Origin: Geosiphon pyriformis | Taxonomy: Eukaryota; Glomeromycota; Glomeromycetes; Archaeosporales; Geosiphonaceae | NCBI GenBank assembly: GCA_016748015.1 | Contig: JAAOMT010000436.1 | Location: 1,064,033 to 1,128,032 of the forward strand | Reading direction: 5' to 3' | DNA length: 64,000 bases | Shown: piece by piece, positions 12,353 to 24,381 of the stretch | Layout of the letters: each line of letters begins with the position of its first letter | How positions within the stretch are numbered: the first letter of the stretch is position 1 | Made by a program: the position numbers and the translations under genes | The notes under the pieces: model-generated | The model's input: only the letters and a program-made list of their open reading frames with translations | Database searches by the model: none | Told to the model about the DNA's origin: nothing

Positions 12353-13795
12353 TTACGAAGTTAAGAATGAAGTTTCTGATTTGGTTTTCTTATTTGCCTT
12401 CACGGCCGATTTCTTTGTCACTACCGCCGAAGGACATAGACTACTAACAGGACATTCGGAACATTTCGGATTTCGGGAGAAGCACTTCGTTTGACCAAAC
12501 CCTACCAAGAGTGCATTGATTTCTGTCCAATATTCTTGAGGGAGCCAGGATTCTAGGGCCTTTGCATTGGAAATAAAAATTTGAACCCAATTTTGAAAAA
12601 AATCAAGAATACTAAACTAACCATTCTAGTTGCTTCTGGGCCTGCCTTTTCTGTTTTACACCAACCTAACCGATTGCTTATTCGATGAACGTGTACATCA
12701 ACTCCGATTCCTGCGTTTCTATTTAAAATTAGAAATGTGAGTTTTGATCGTATTAAAAGGAAGCTACAAATTCTTTGAGACCCACTTTTCCCAGGCGCAT
12801 TGCATGCAAAGATAAGCCTATTAGAAAATAGATCAGTAAAGAAGAATTACCAAAGAGAATTCAGTTATCTTGTATATTTAGAAAAGCAAACCATTTTAGG
12901 GCCAACGCCAGGCAAACTCATCAAACCTTCTACAGTGTCGGGTATGTCTTCGTTATACTTTTCCTTGCATATTACGGCAGTTTTTTTAATGTAACTGAAA
13001 AATGTCGAAATACGCGGCATGTCAAAAAACTAAAATCCCAGGGAAATCATAATAACCCACGTATACATCGGTTAATAAGTACCCCGTTTTTTGATTATGA
13101 AATCCCACTTTAGATATACAATCATCGAACAATCCCTTGTCAGCGTCTATCACGCTTTGTATAGTTAATCCTCCTGGCAGCCGTTCTTTCAAGTTATGAA
13201 CTGCTTGGGCGGTAACATTATCTTTAGTTTGTGAGGAAAGCATCAGGGCAACAAGAGTCTGAAATCTCGATATCTAAAAAAAAAGATCCAGAACTTTTTG
13301 AAACCCATTTAAAAATCTTTGCACCAAAATCTCTAAAGAGTGATGTACCTGTGGGGTTACAATTTCACTCACTGGATCTGCCAATCTTTCGCACCCCATC
13401 GTATCAACCGGAGCGGTGATGCCTATACGATACTTTTTAAGACTTTCAAGAACTTCCTTCCAATTAGAAGGTTCAGAGGGAACCATTTTAGTTGTCAACT
13501 GTGTTCGAGTCATTTTTTTAGTTGAGCGTTGCTTTTTTATCGTATTAATCGATAATGCGTCACTAGCTTTGATTTTAACTGGTTGCTCAGAAGGAAATTG
13601 AGGTTCTTCAAGTTCAACTTTAAGGTGAGCGCGCGTTCTTTTCCGCGTCATGGGGCCATCATAAAACCTCTCTGTAACTTCGTTCTTAACAGAGACTGTA
13701 GCCATTGCTGAGAAATTTACTCTTCCTAAATTTAAAGGACTATCGTAATTAGCAACTTTTCGATTGAAGTTCAAAATATAGAAGCTTTTTTTCAT
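12353..13795 (-). CDS. NTH1: Endonuclease III homologue NTH1 (DNA glycosylase/AP lyase)
   Basis: NTH1 removes oxidised pyrimidines in base-excision repair. I read complement(join(12353..12559, 12622..12718, 12786..12817, 12892..12994, 13083..13273, 13349..13795)), 1,077 nt, 358 aa, all phases consistent. After a basic N-terminus come [12 protein letters not shown] and the helix stretch [12 protein letters not shown]. The helix-hairpin-helix SLPGVGPKM holds the catalytic Lys, and [15 protein letters not shown] holds the catalytic Asp. The end has four cysteines spaced C-x6-C-x2-C-x5-C for a [4Fe-4S] cluster. Exon 4 is only 32 nt. Two starts are possible: the ATG at 13795 adds 30 residues rich in Lys/Arg and hydroxylated residues that could target mitochondria, and the ATG at 13705 gives [13 protein letters not shown]1 proteins are known to be dual-targeted. 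Divergent from DBP9 with 154 bp between. Confidence 0.95.
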
Positions 13796-13949
13796 ACTCG
13801 AGAAGAATTTTCCTTCTTTCTATTGCCAAAAAATTTCTGTGAAACCCGATTATCAAAATAATTTGATACCTGATAGAATGACATCTAATATAAATTTATC
13901 TAGTGTACACTTAAAAATTTTCTGTGTTTCCTGATTTGCGAAAGTTGGC
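13796..13949. promoter_or_regulatory. Bidirectional promoter, NTH1 / DBP9
   Basis: Only 154 bp separate the two start codons, so both promoters must overlap or lie back to back. AT-rich tracts are present but no canonical TATA position could be fixed. Confidence 0.5.
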
Positions 13950-16628
13950 ATGTCAGTGACTCCATCACCTAAAGCACCTGGAAGCTCGGACGACAAAAGG
14001 GCCGAGCCAGTCCTCAATGACCTTTCCTCAGACTCATTCTTTTCCTTCGTTCACAATTCTGGATTAGACCCTCGGCTTCTACGAGCACTTTCTAAGCTCA
14101 ATTTCGTCAAGCCAACTTTGATTCAAGAGAAGGCGATACCGCTTGCCTTAGCTGGGAAAGATGTCTTGGCTAGGGCAAAGACTGGTAGTGGAAAAACTGC
14201 CGCATATTGTTTACCTGTAATACAAAAAATATTGACCGCGAAAGAGGTAGAGTTTCAGCTTTATCCGAAAATTATTATTATCACAAAGGAAATTTCTCTA
14301 TCTTTCTGAAACTATTCGGTATTTAGACTTTGAATCAGAAACACTTTGATAACGCGATTTGATATAGTCTCAATTTCATTTGCTTTCCAAGAACTTAGAC
14401 GGCCCTGCTGTTATCCGAAATGTAACACGTTCATTGATTCTTGTCCCGACTCGCGAGCTAGCCCAACAAGTTACCAAACAAATAAACCAATTTCTTGTCT
14501 ACTGCTCAAAAGAAATTAAAGTTGTCAATATAGGCACCAATGTGCCGGTGGAGGTACAAAGGTATAATTTTAGGGAATTGATATTTGAATATGAGCATCA
14601 CACTCAATCCAATTAATCATTAATTAATTTTAGACTGATTTTATCGGAAGGGCCTGACATCGTGGTTGCTACTCCCTTTCGTGCTCTTGCTCAATTACAG
14701 ACGAAAGTACGATTGCAGCTTTCTTCGTTCTCCTGCTATATTTTAAAGAACGAATTCAATTAACTTTTTTTTAAAAGAACTTAGTCATTCATGCCCTTCA
14801 AACACTTGTCATTGACGAGGCTGACCTTATCCTCTCATACGGATACGAAGATGATATGCAAAAGCTGTTAACTTATCTCCCAAAAATTTTTCAAAGTCTT
14901 ATTATGAGTGCAACATTAAGTAAGGTTAGTATAAGTCGTATTTATTTTTTTAAATTGAATATTTAGTTATTAATTTTTATTTTTATATTCGCGTACTCTA
15001 GGATGTAGAAACTTTGAAGCGATGGATATTAAGGAATCCGGTATTATAAAAACTTTTTTTATAATACATTCCAAACGAATAATATGATGCTTACAGCCGT
15101 CTTATTAAAGGTTATTCTAAGGCTTGAGGAAGAGAAAGATGAACTGGATCTGTTATCGCAATATTGTGTTCTGTAAATGTACCCTCTATTTATATTCCGT
15201 TCTTTTATTATTTTCGGCTTTTTAATTCTGGATTTTCTACAGATGCTCGGAAATGGACAAATTTTTAATAATCTTTGTAATATTGAGACTTCAATTGATC
15301 AAGGGCAAATGCCTCATATTTGTCAATGATATAGATCGAGGTTATAGATTGAAATTGTTTTTGGAACAATTCTCGATAAAAAGCTGCGTGCTTAATTCGG
15401 AGCTGCCTTTAAATTCCCGGTATATTTTACTTGATATAATTCTTTGCAAAGTAAGATTTTGCAAACTTAGGCCTCTTAATATTTCAGATACCACATTGTG
15501 GAAGAATTTAATAAAGGTGTATATCAATACATAATTGCAACAGACGAAAGCGATCTTAAACGAGAAAGAGATACCGATGACGAAGACGAAAACGAGGATG
15601 GTAAGGGAGTATAAAACTTGCTCTTCTATTTATCAAAGCTAATATAGCTACTTAATATAGATAAAGATGAGGAAAGTTCCATTAATCAAGCTCCATTGCA
15701 AGTTGAATCATCACAACACTTGAGCCGCAAGAGAAAAAAAAGATCTGAAAAACTTAAACAGGATAAAGAATATGGTGTTTCCCGCGGTATTGATTTTGTC
15801 AATGTTGTGGCAGTCATCAATTTCGATTTTCCAACATCGGCCAAATCATATACACATCGTGTTGGAAGAACAGCACGAGCTAACCGAAAAGGGATGAGTT
15901 TGAGTTTTATAGTACCAAAAAAATTGGTCGGAATAAACAAAAATATCACTTGTCCTACAGCTGTTAATGATGAGGCCTTGTTTGCACGCGTGGAACAACA
16001 ACAATCCGAGACTGGAAGGGTTATAAAACCCTATATGTTTGATATGAAGCAGATCGAAGGTTTTCGCTATCGTGTGGAGGATGCTTTGAAGGCAGTGACT
16101 CGTATTGCTATCAAAGAGGCACGAATTAAAGAAGTCAAACGAGAGATATTGAGTTCGGAAAAGTTAAAGGTAAAACTTTGAAAATTTTTCATTCTTATTG
16201 TTTTATTTAATAAATTTTCCTTCTAGGCTCATTTTGAAGATAACCCTAAAGATTTGGATTTTCTACGTCATGATAAACCCTTACATCCTACACGAGTTTA
16301 TCCCCACATGAAAGACATACCAAAGTATTTAATGCCAAAAATATCCACTCTGAAACTTCCGGATTCCGGGAATGGAGAAGCTCCTCATGTCGGATATGTT
16401 CCTTATCATAAGGATTCAACTAATCGATATCGCAAACATAAGCGCAAGGGATCAAAATTTTCTGGAAAGGTCTGTGATAATTTAATTACATAAAACATCC
16501 TTTGCATCTGATAAGTGACTAAATTTCTTGAATAAATAAAGAAACGAAAAGATGACCCCCTCAAAACCTTCCAAACCCCTGGTGGGGGTAAAAATTCATT
16601 GAAAAAACAGGTAATCGATCGCAATTAG
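13950..16628 (+). CDS. DBP9: DEAD-box RNA helicase DBP9 / DDX56
   Basis: DBP9 is a nucleolar ATP-dependent helicase needed for 60S ribosomal subunit assembly. I read 11 exons: join(13950..14246, 14392..14561, 14634..14706, 14778..14924, 15002..15040, 15111..15172, 15243..15419, 15488..15600, 15661..16169, 16227..16469, 16542..16628), 1,917 nt, 638 aa, phases consistent. Motifs in order: Q-motif [11 protein letters not shown], motif [11 protein letters not shown], Ia PTRELAQQ, Ib [48 protein letters not shown]. The stretch [16 protein letters not shown] after the first RecA domain marks the Dbp9/DDX56 family. An acidic then basic insert (about 15,550-15,770) separates the second RecA strands, as in yeast Dbp9. 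The C-terminus is Lys/Arg-rich. The last exon ends VIDRN; reading through its possible donor would change the tail. Confidence 0.95.
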
Positions 16629-16940
16629 TTTGATTCACCATAACAGTGTCTAATTATTTAAATTTAAATCTTGGAATTGATTTCCTAAAGAGGCCCTCAT
16701 AGACCAATACGATTGAAAGGTAAAAAATATCTCTTCACGAGAACTTTTATACAGGGTGCAACTTTTTACATACGGACCACAGAATTACTATGTACAAAGG
16801 TTTGCTCAACAAAGCAAATAGATACCAAAGAGATTCTCATTTAGAATGGTATGAAACGTTAGATTGCTTCTCAGGAAATCAATTCACAGAAAGGAGATCC
16901 TGTTTATGGACATTAGATACATACAGGGCGCCATAACACT
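16629..16940. other. Convergent intergenic spacer
   Basis: Shared 3' region of DBP9 (+) and the zinc-finger gene (-). No gene, RNA or repeat recognised. Confidence 0.5.
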
Positions 16941-19191
16941 TTATTCACCTGTTTCATCAGCATGCGATCGCACATTTGGTTTGTGTGTTTTAAAATGACG
17001 AGTCACTTGATCAGGTCGCGAAAATCTTTTGTCGCAGGAAGTTGAAGGGCATTTAAAAGGACGTTCCCCGGTGTGGACACGCATCTAAAGTCGGAGAAAT
17101 ATTAATGTTGATATTTAGAACCCTGAAAGCGAAGCCTCATAAAACGTTAATTTCATACATGTTTAGTGAGATTAGATGATTCAGCAAACCGTTTGGCACA
17201 TCCTTCATATTTACACTTGAAGGGTTTTTCGCCTAATAAATGATTATACATAAGGTATAGATAATTTAATCAAATAAAAATTATAGAATGATCAACAAAT
17301 ACCAGTATGGACTCGCATATGTATTGTCAAAGCCCCTGAGATTGAAAATTCCCGATTACAACCAGGCACTTGACACTTATAAGGTTTTTCACCCGTATGA
17401 ATTCTCATGTGTTGAGTCATAATGTTGGCTTCTGAAAAGCGTTTCTTGCACAGTGTACACTGATAAGGTTTATCACCTATAGATTAAAAAATGAGCATTA
17501 AATTCCAATTTTTAAATAAAATTTACCAGGCAATAAATAACGTCCTGTATACCAGTGTGTGTTTGAATATGGCGCATTACTTTTTGACGTTGGGTAAAAG
17601 GTCTTCCGTTACGATCGCAATCCTCCCAAAGACAAATATATTGACTTTTGCCTGAACCTATATGAAATTCACTCACATGGCCCGTCAACTCATCAAATGT
17701 TTCAAATCGCAAAGAGCATCCGTCCCACCTACAGGAATGTTGATATTGTTGGGTGTTTAAATGATCAGAGCACACGTGCTCTATCAATTCATCGCTTCCC
17801 TCCTTTTCTAATGAACAGGAAGCCCAGAGGCAATGGTTACTTCGACTACGACCAGCTACATGTAATTTTGAGAGATGTGGAACTAATTGATCAATTGATC
17901 TAAACACAGCAGCACACGTTGACCACAGACATCGCGCTTCATCAGACTGATCTTCCAGTAAATCATTTTCCTTGCGCTTTGCTCCGGGAAAAACTCCGGA
18001 ATTTAATGAAGATGCATCTGAGGCTATGTCAGAGATAGAACTATCGGAAAATGAGTTTGAAATTGGTGATGAATTCAGTACAATTTCATCTGAGAGTTCA
18101 GAAAATGATTGCGGACTTGGGACAGAGTCCAGTTCGATTTCATTAGATCCATTATGTGCTGATGTAAGAAAACTGAATCCTGTGCCCAGTGATTCATTGC
18201 CTACAATATTTAAGCAATTTCCGTGGATGGGTGTATCATCAGTAACTGACCGCTAAATGAAATAAGTTCAAGAAATCCATGTTTATCAAAATGAGAATGA
18301 ATAGTTGACATTAAATAATATGAATAATAACTAAAATCAGATCATTTTTCATTATTGTGAGGATTTATCATAGATGAATTTTGAATTAATAAAATATTTA
18401 ATCTAACCTGTTCTTGATTATTCTCATTGGATAAAATTGATTTTGCGAAATCATCTGTAGATGCTTCGATACCTGTAGATTGGGATACTCGGGTGGATAA
18501 AGGGTCACCAAAGGTTGGCAATTTGGTCGAGGAGGGGATTTCGTATTCAAATATTGGTGGAGTATTGGCATAATTTATTAGATTCGAAGTAAAAGATTTA
18601 TAACTGGCATTTTGAAAAGAAAAATTTGGAGATCTTTCAGAATCAACTTCTGAAACACCAATTGAATGTGAAATTTGTTTAGTAGCAGCAGCTTCGGCTT
18701 CGGCTTCAGCAGCAGCAACAGGACAACACTCAGTACAGCACTCTCCCGCAATTGCGTTTGGAGAAGGCGAAGGACTCGGGGCTATATAACTTTTATGATT
18801 TGATGATATAGAATCTTGCGTAAAAGAGAATTGACTAAAGGAAGGTGGAGTTGATTGAGTCGTAGAGTTAAATTCTGTCATAGACAAATAAGAATAAGTA
18901 AAATCGCCACCAGCACGAGAAAAGTCGGTTTGGGGGTTATGTCTTAGAAATGAGTAACTTCCAAAAAAATCATTATCAGTTTGGGTTTGGGTTGAAATTG
19001 TTCTTTGTTTGGAGACCACGGTTGTTTCGACGTCTTGCGCTGACGCTTCCTGGTTTGCTCCGGCAAGATATGGTATGCTGAATCTCCGCTAGATGACATT
19101 TGGGGTGTATAAGGGTAATTCTCAAAAATACTGAAGATAAAATTATACCAATTATTAATAAATAATCACAAACCTCCATGAAAATTTTCAT
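16941..19191 (-). CDS. C2H2 zinc-finger transcription factor, Zap1-like
   Basis: Secure exons: complement(join(16941..17084, 17159..17232, 17303..17476, 17553..18252, 18408..about 19019)). Eight C2H2 fingers are present. The first three or four have wide C-x4-C spacing (CLWSTC, CLWASC, CRWDGC, CLWEDC), and the last four form a standard array with HTGEKP linkers. CRWDGC...[12 protein letters not shown]...[13 protein letters not shown] closely follows the layout of yeast Zap1, the zinc-responsive activator, so a zinc-sensing regulator is likely but unproven. Upstream of the fingers is a Ser/Thr-, Asp/Glu-rich region suited to an activation domain, and an Ala/Glu repeat (AEAEAEAAA) with a CC-x2-CC cluster near 18,720. 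The 5' end is unresolved: frame from 18,408 runs open to about 19,065. A possible first exon at 19174-19191 (MKIFME, then GT) could splice to an AG near 19,050. Confidence 0.85.
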
Positions 19192-20968
19192 TCAGAACAT
19201 GTAAAAGTTTAAAAATTGGGGGAAACAATCTTTTAGGGGAGGGTGGAATTTCAACCAAGGAAAATTTAAGAGTAGTTAGTATCGTTTAGTTTTGTAAAGG
19301 AAAATAGTTTGAGTATCAGTGTAGAGGAGAAACTCATTATGAAAATTGGCAAAGTTTTCGAAGAAATTTCCGAGAAAATGGAAGGCAAAAACACCGCCGA
19401 ATGGCGCATGTTTATGACTTACAAAATAGAAATGATGGTCGATCGTGGCTTTTTATTGGTAGAAGGAATAGTTTCCCGCAACTTACCTATTTTTTTGTTG
19501 GGGAAAATATTGGGAAAATCTTAGAGAAAAATTAAAGAAAAAAAAAAGGGTTGTGATGAAAGTTGATCAATTTAAAATAAATTATTCTAGCGCAGTATAA
19601 TTGACTTCAGGAATCCGCCAGCAGCAAAAATCGCGCGGCCAAAATCCCTCAAATTGATTTGGCAGAAATAGCTCATGTATAGGAATTTGTACGGCATCAT
19701 TCATTCGCAAATCTTACGTGATTTCCTAACATTTCTAAATCAAGTTTAAAGAAAATCCATAAATTAGATTTGGACAGCCCCATTTTAAAACTTTAAAACG
19801 GGCCATCTCTTATAATCGGGTCTGTGAATTGAGGTATTTTTGCCAATACGAGGTCTTTTAATTCCCAAAATGCTTACTAGGATAGTAGGAGTCGTACGAA
19901 AAATATGAAACGGAATTTGAAAATGTGCGCGTGCGTAATGCACTGCAGATCCAATGAGGTCTAATAAATCGAAGCTTATTAATGGGTTTATTGTGTTACC
20001 ATAGTCTTGAAAATAAAAATGCCATAATAAACCAATTATAAATTTTTCTAATTATTTAGAAGAGGGTTTAATATTCTAGTTTAATTTCATTCACAATATA
20101 TATAATATTCAGAAATAATTTCAAGTAATTAAAATATTGCTTTTGTTTATTGAATTATGTAAAAAAACATACATATTACATTGTTATTAATTAAGATTCA
20201 AACTTATATTATTATTATTATTAAAATTTTAATTATTGTTAAAAATAATATTTTTGGTAAATTAAAAAGGTTAAAAACACCAAAATAAATTGGTTATTAT
20301 ACCAAAAAATTAAGACAAAGAATGTTAAAAACTATTAATATTGAATTTTTGTTTTTTATACAAAAAATTTTATTATAAAAATCTTTAAATATACCAAACT
20401 TTTTAAATAACAGAACAAAATTATAGCACTAACTTATAAGTTCTAAATCAATATATTTACTTATAATACCATTAACTTATTAATAATTGTATTAATCTAT
20501 TGTTTTATATTTTTTAAATTTTTTTTGAATAATTATATAATTAAGTAAACTTAATAAGTTTTTTGTTTTTTAATTTAATATTAATTTAATATTTTATTAT
20601 GTTTATCTTTTTGAATTTATTTTTATTAATAAAAGTATTAACATAGTTATCAATTAGAATTTTTAATTGTATTTATTATAATAAATTCAAATTTTTTATT
20701 TTTTTTAATTAAAGTAAATAGTATTTTTTAGTATTAATTTATGTTTATAATATAAGATTACAATACAAATATAATCAAATAAAATTTAAAATAAGTTAGA
20801 ATATTAATTGTTTTAACTTAATATTTAAGTATTAAATAATAGTATTAAATAAAATTTTAATTATATTTTTGAAAATATTTTAAATATTTTTGTTGTTTTT
20901 AGCTAAAATATACAAATTATTAATATTAATTAAGTTTAATTAATAATTATTGTTTTTGTTTTAAATAT
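19192..20968. other. Gene-block edge, then AT-rich DNA
   Basis: To about 20,000 the composition is gene-like but I recognise no gene. A 71-codon frame at 19,309-19,524 (Glu/Lys-rich, then hydrophobic) is open and just downstream of TTGAG-type DNA, without similarity I know; it may be part of the zinc-finger gene's promoter or leader on the other strand. From about 20,000 the sequence is AT-rich like 2-5 kb and forms the target into which element C inserted. Confidence 0.4.
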
Positions 20969-21750
20969 TGTTATAGATGATTATTTGGGGTCTCAAATTA
21001 AATAACAAATCTGTAACTTGGTGCTCAATATCTTAACAATATTGATATTACTGGCACATTGGTTGTATCTGAAAGTTTTTAGAATGGAGTCTTTTGTATA
21101 ATGGACAAAGATTCAATAATAATGTAGTTGGTTGGTGAGTTGTGTTCCCAATTTCTGTCTTTAGCTTGGTGGTCAGTTTATTCTGACATTCATGCCCTTC
21201 TGGTAAGCTATCCGTTAATATATATATAATTTTACACTTATTTCTGGGTCTTTTACCAGACTATTCGTAACATCAATTACTCAGTGCTTTAATCCTTAAT
21301 CAGTTAATTTTCAACAAAAAAAATAAAAGAAATAAATAAATAAATAAAAATAAAGAAATGAGCCAAGGTGATACACAAGTTAGTATCTTATTAATAGCTG
21401 TGATCAAGAGCTATTGTTCTAGCATAGTTAAGTACTAATTATTATTAACATGAAGTGTTGATAGTAGAGAGTGGATTTGGATAGTAAATGATTTATTTAT
21501 TTAATATTTATAAATAGAAGATTTCTAACTAGAGATTCTGCTCTTTCTACTTCTAACGCTATCACTATATATACATAATTGATGTTCTATGAAATCGCTC
21601 ATATTTCCGAGTGATATGCTATGATTTTTTGAGCAATGTGCCATGATTTCTGACATTGCTCCACATTGCTGAACAATATGCTCACATGCTAAATACTATT
21701 CTCTTATTGGTCTACTATTTTCTATATCTGTTTTTTTTTTATGAGTAACA
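20969..21750 (-). repeat. Element C 3' LTR (left copy, 782 bp)
   Basis: Starts TGTTATAG and ends GAGTAACA on the plus strand, matching the right copy with mostly transition differences. On the sense strand a TATA-like stretch is visible at about 21,566-21,574. It carries fewer copies of the 40-bp minisatellite than the right LTR. Confidence 0.9.
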
Positions 21751-22174
21751 TTATCTCCTTCTTTTAATATTGAGCTCCATCGAAATCTTTGTTTTGAATT
21801 AATTCTAATACTTTTTTTTCAAGTATTGTTTGTTCAACTTTGTTTTTCATGTCTTCTATTTGTGTATTGTTCATTCTTCCCCATTGGTTAATGGTTATGG
21901 TTTCTATTTCAGAGTGTAATAGTATTTCTGGGTAGTTCCGAAATATGTTGTGTAGTCAGTACATTGTTTTAACATGTAGTGTTGAATTTGTTTTCTTTCC
22001 GATAAATTTTTCAATTTGTTGTATTATGTTTTGGTTAAATATTCTTTTGGATTTGTCGATATACAACTTCTGAATATTCAACTTTTGACTTAATTGGTAA
22101 TAATAGTATAATATTGGAAGTTGTTCTGTCCATTGCTTCTAATTCTCTTTTGTAAGTTCTTCTGTTGGTGCCAT
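21751..22174 (-). pseudogene. Element C third ORF, C-terminal part
   Basis: Minus-strand frames encode a piece starting APTEELTKEN and, after stops and a frameshift, ending LIQNKDFDGAQY, just before the polypurine tract. The corresponding third ORF of element A ends in the same DFDGAQ motif at the same place, so this is a homologous protein in the env position. No membrane segment is visible. Function unknown. Confidence 0.65.
21754..21765 (-). other. Element C polypurine tract
   Basis: Minus-strand AAAAGAAGGAGA lies three bases from the 3' LTR, the usual place for plus-strand DNA priming. Confidence 0.75.
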
Positions 22175-23054
22175 TGTTACCCAAGTAGAAAAACTGATCC
22201 AAAGTTATAAAAAAACATGACCAAAACATAACATAACACAGAATAGCGTGCAATAATATTGGATAACACATTATAATTTAGAATAATACAGAATAATGCA
22301 TTATAACATAGGATAACACAGAATAACATGTAATAACACCAAATAACATATTATAACATAAGATAACTAGTAATAACATAGAAAAACAAAGCAATTACAG
22401 AAATAGCAAAGCAATAGTTAGCAATAACAGAACAATCAGAAGTAATTCTGTAGAACAAAAAAAATGTATAAAATGAGTAGTTGTAAAAGTTAGAAAAACA
22501 TCCAGAGAGAAAATTAGACTTTCAGAAATCAATTAAACTCTCAGAGTCAATTAGACTCATAGGTTATAATTATTAAATACTCCTTCTTTCAAAGATAGTT
22601 GTTATCAACCGAAATGGAATTATATTAATAAAATATTTCTTTAATTTTTCAAATCCATGTTATTATTCACTACTTAAGCTGCTAGCACAATAGCTCTTGA
22701 TTATGGCTATTGACAGGACACTTATTTTTTATTTATTTTTTTTTTCTCTTTGTGGAGTGGTAACATAAGAAAATTGACTGTCTGAGAATAGATTTCGTGA
22801 TAGCTTGGTAAAAGAGGGAGGCTCCCCCTAGGTTTTGGATATTAACATTATCTTGATAGCTTACCAGAAGGGTAAAAAGACAATGCCAGACCCTAACAAC
22901 TGCACTTGTTAGCTTGGAGAAAAAAGCTCACATTTATGGAAAACATTGCAATTGACGAAAAACAAATTCTGTGCCTTATAACCAAAGAACTCAACAAGTA
23001 AATTCACATCTAGGAATAGACTTTCAAAGACTAATAACCAAGATTAACCCAACA
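22175..23054 (+). repeat. Divergent LTR 'D' in inverse orientation
   Basis: The reverse complement aligns with the C LTR over several blocks (for example ACCCTTCTGGTAAGCTATC and AATCAAGAGCTATTG), so this is an LTR of a related family with sense on the plus strand. A TATAAAA lies at about 22,470 and an imperfect AATAACACAGAATAACAT-type repeat fills the upstream part (about 22,215-22,380). Proposed ends are TGTTACCC and CCCAACA; flanking bases CCAT and GAAT do not match, so the borders or the insertion history are uncertain. Confidence 0.6.
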
Positions 23055-23072
23055 GAATTACGCAGAAGACGC

Positions 23073-23553
23073 TGTTATCGGAGGTTTTTGGTCTCTTTTC
23101 TTAAATGTTGTTGATGCCTGTTTGTTGTGAATTCACATTTTCTGGATGTGGTTGAACCTCCAATAACTGAATTTATCTTCAAATTATCTCTTATAATTTG
23201 AACTGCTGGGCTTATAAGTGGAATGGCCAATTCCTTGCCAGTTACTTTATGTAGTTACATTGTAGTAAATGTCAACTTTTTCCCAGGAATTGCTTGTCTG
23301 GAAGCTCACTAAAAATATGTAGTTACTTTGCTGTGAAAGTCAACTCTTTTATAGGAATCTTGTCTGTAGNNNNNNNNNNNNNNNNNNNNCCTACTTTCTG
23401 TTATACTAATTAGATTATTTTAATTGAATCGTAATATGTGATAATTGATTAAATAATAAATGATAATTTGAAATGATATTAATATACTAATGAATTATAG
23501 GAATTATAAGGGTAATTTCATGCTAATTAATAGCTAAAATTCTACTGGTAACA
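23073..23553 (-). repeat. Element A 3' LTR (left copy, gapped)
   Basis: Matches the right copy on both sides of an assembly gap. The 20-N gap replaces what is 512 bp in the right LTR (31,790-32,301), so the N count is a placeholder. Confidence 0.9.
23370..23389. other. Assembly gap (20 N)
   Basis: Placeholder gap inside an LTR; about 512 bp are inferred missing from comparison with the sister LTR. Confidence 0.95.
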
Positions 23554-24239
23554 TAATCTCCTTCTCAAGACTGAGCTCCATCAAAGTCCAAGCACTATCT
23601 GTAATATTGAGATAGTGATCTAAAATAATTGAAGTAATCTGGTCTGAAAATTGTTGAAATTTCAGTTCTGTAAGTTTGCCAATATATTGGACTTTCATTG
23701 GTTGCAGTATTGGATTTTGTAGAACATTTTCACAAGTATTAAACAAGTCATAGAGTCTAAGAGCTGCTCTAAGTTTGTAGCGAGTGTTTGTTGGTCCAGC
23801 TGCTGTTTTGAATTCATTGTGGATTTGTTTTTGTATAACTTCAGGAGTGAGATTTGTTGCTTCAAGTTCCAGTTTTCGTTCATAAAGTGTTTTTCCAATT
23901 TGAAAGTATTTATAGATAGGGTGTGTTCATTGTTCTGTTCATTAAGAAGTAATAGAAGTTTTTGTTGCATTGTAGCATTTGGTGGAATGTCAATAGGGGC
24001 AATTAAAAGATTTTCTTTTAGTGCTTGCTTCAAAAGTCTTGGTAATCTATTTTCAGAGTGACTTCTTGTTTTTTTTCTATAGAGTAATAGTTCTGTAAAT
24101 GATTTACTACTGGGGCTGTGATTTCTTTCTGAATGTAATTAATTTGACTTCCATTAATCGTTATAGATAAGTTAGGGAGTGTTTTCAAGGCTAACATTAA
24201 TTTTTGGGATATTTGTTGAATATTTCGGGAAATAATCAT
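23554..24239 (-). pseudogene. Element A third ORF (env position), unknown protein
   Basis: Starts MIISRNIQQISQKLMLALK at 24239 and, through two or more frame changes, runs to a DFDGAQS-type end beside the polypurine tract, roughly 210-220 residues. It resembles the start of the C third ORF at 32,762 (I-x2-I-x-Q-x-L-x2-AL spacing, then an Ile/Asn-rich strand). The middle is predicted helical and rich in Leu, Gln, Asn and Lys. No signal peptide or transmembrane stretch is visible, which argues against an envelope glycoprotein. I do not recognise the family. Confidence 0.6.
23557..23566 (-). other. Element A polypurine tract
   Basis: Minus-strand GAGAAGGAGA sits three bases inside the 3' LTR, the expected site for plus-strand DNA initiation. 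Confidence 0.75.
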
Positions 24240-24381
24240 GATAAAATTGACTAATTATGAAAAGAGAAAATAAAGAAAATGATTTTTGGATATGGGGTTT
24301 TTATTTGTTTTTGGGTTTGGGTGTTTTGTAATTATTTACTATTTTTGTCTTTGTGTTTTTATTAGAAAATTATTGTAAAAT

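Noticed and set aside
12800-12994. Plus-strand 64-codon ORF at 12,800-12,994
   Set aside because: Antisense to two NTH1 exons and their intron.
17972-18256. Acidic 94-codon ORF on the plus strand
   Set aside because: Complementary to the Ser-rich coding exon of the zinc-finger gene, whose frame continues into the fingers.
22175-23054. Target duplication for LTR D
   Set aside because: Flanks CCAT and GAAT do not match and shifting the borders by a few bases did not help.
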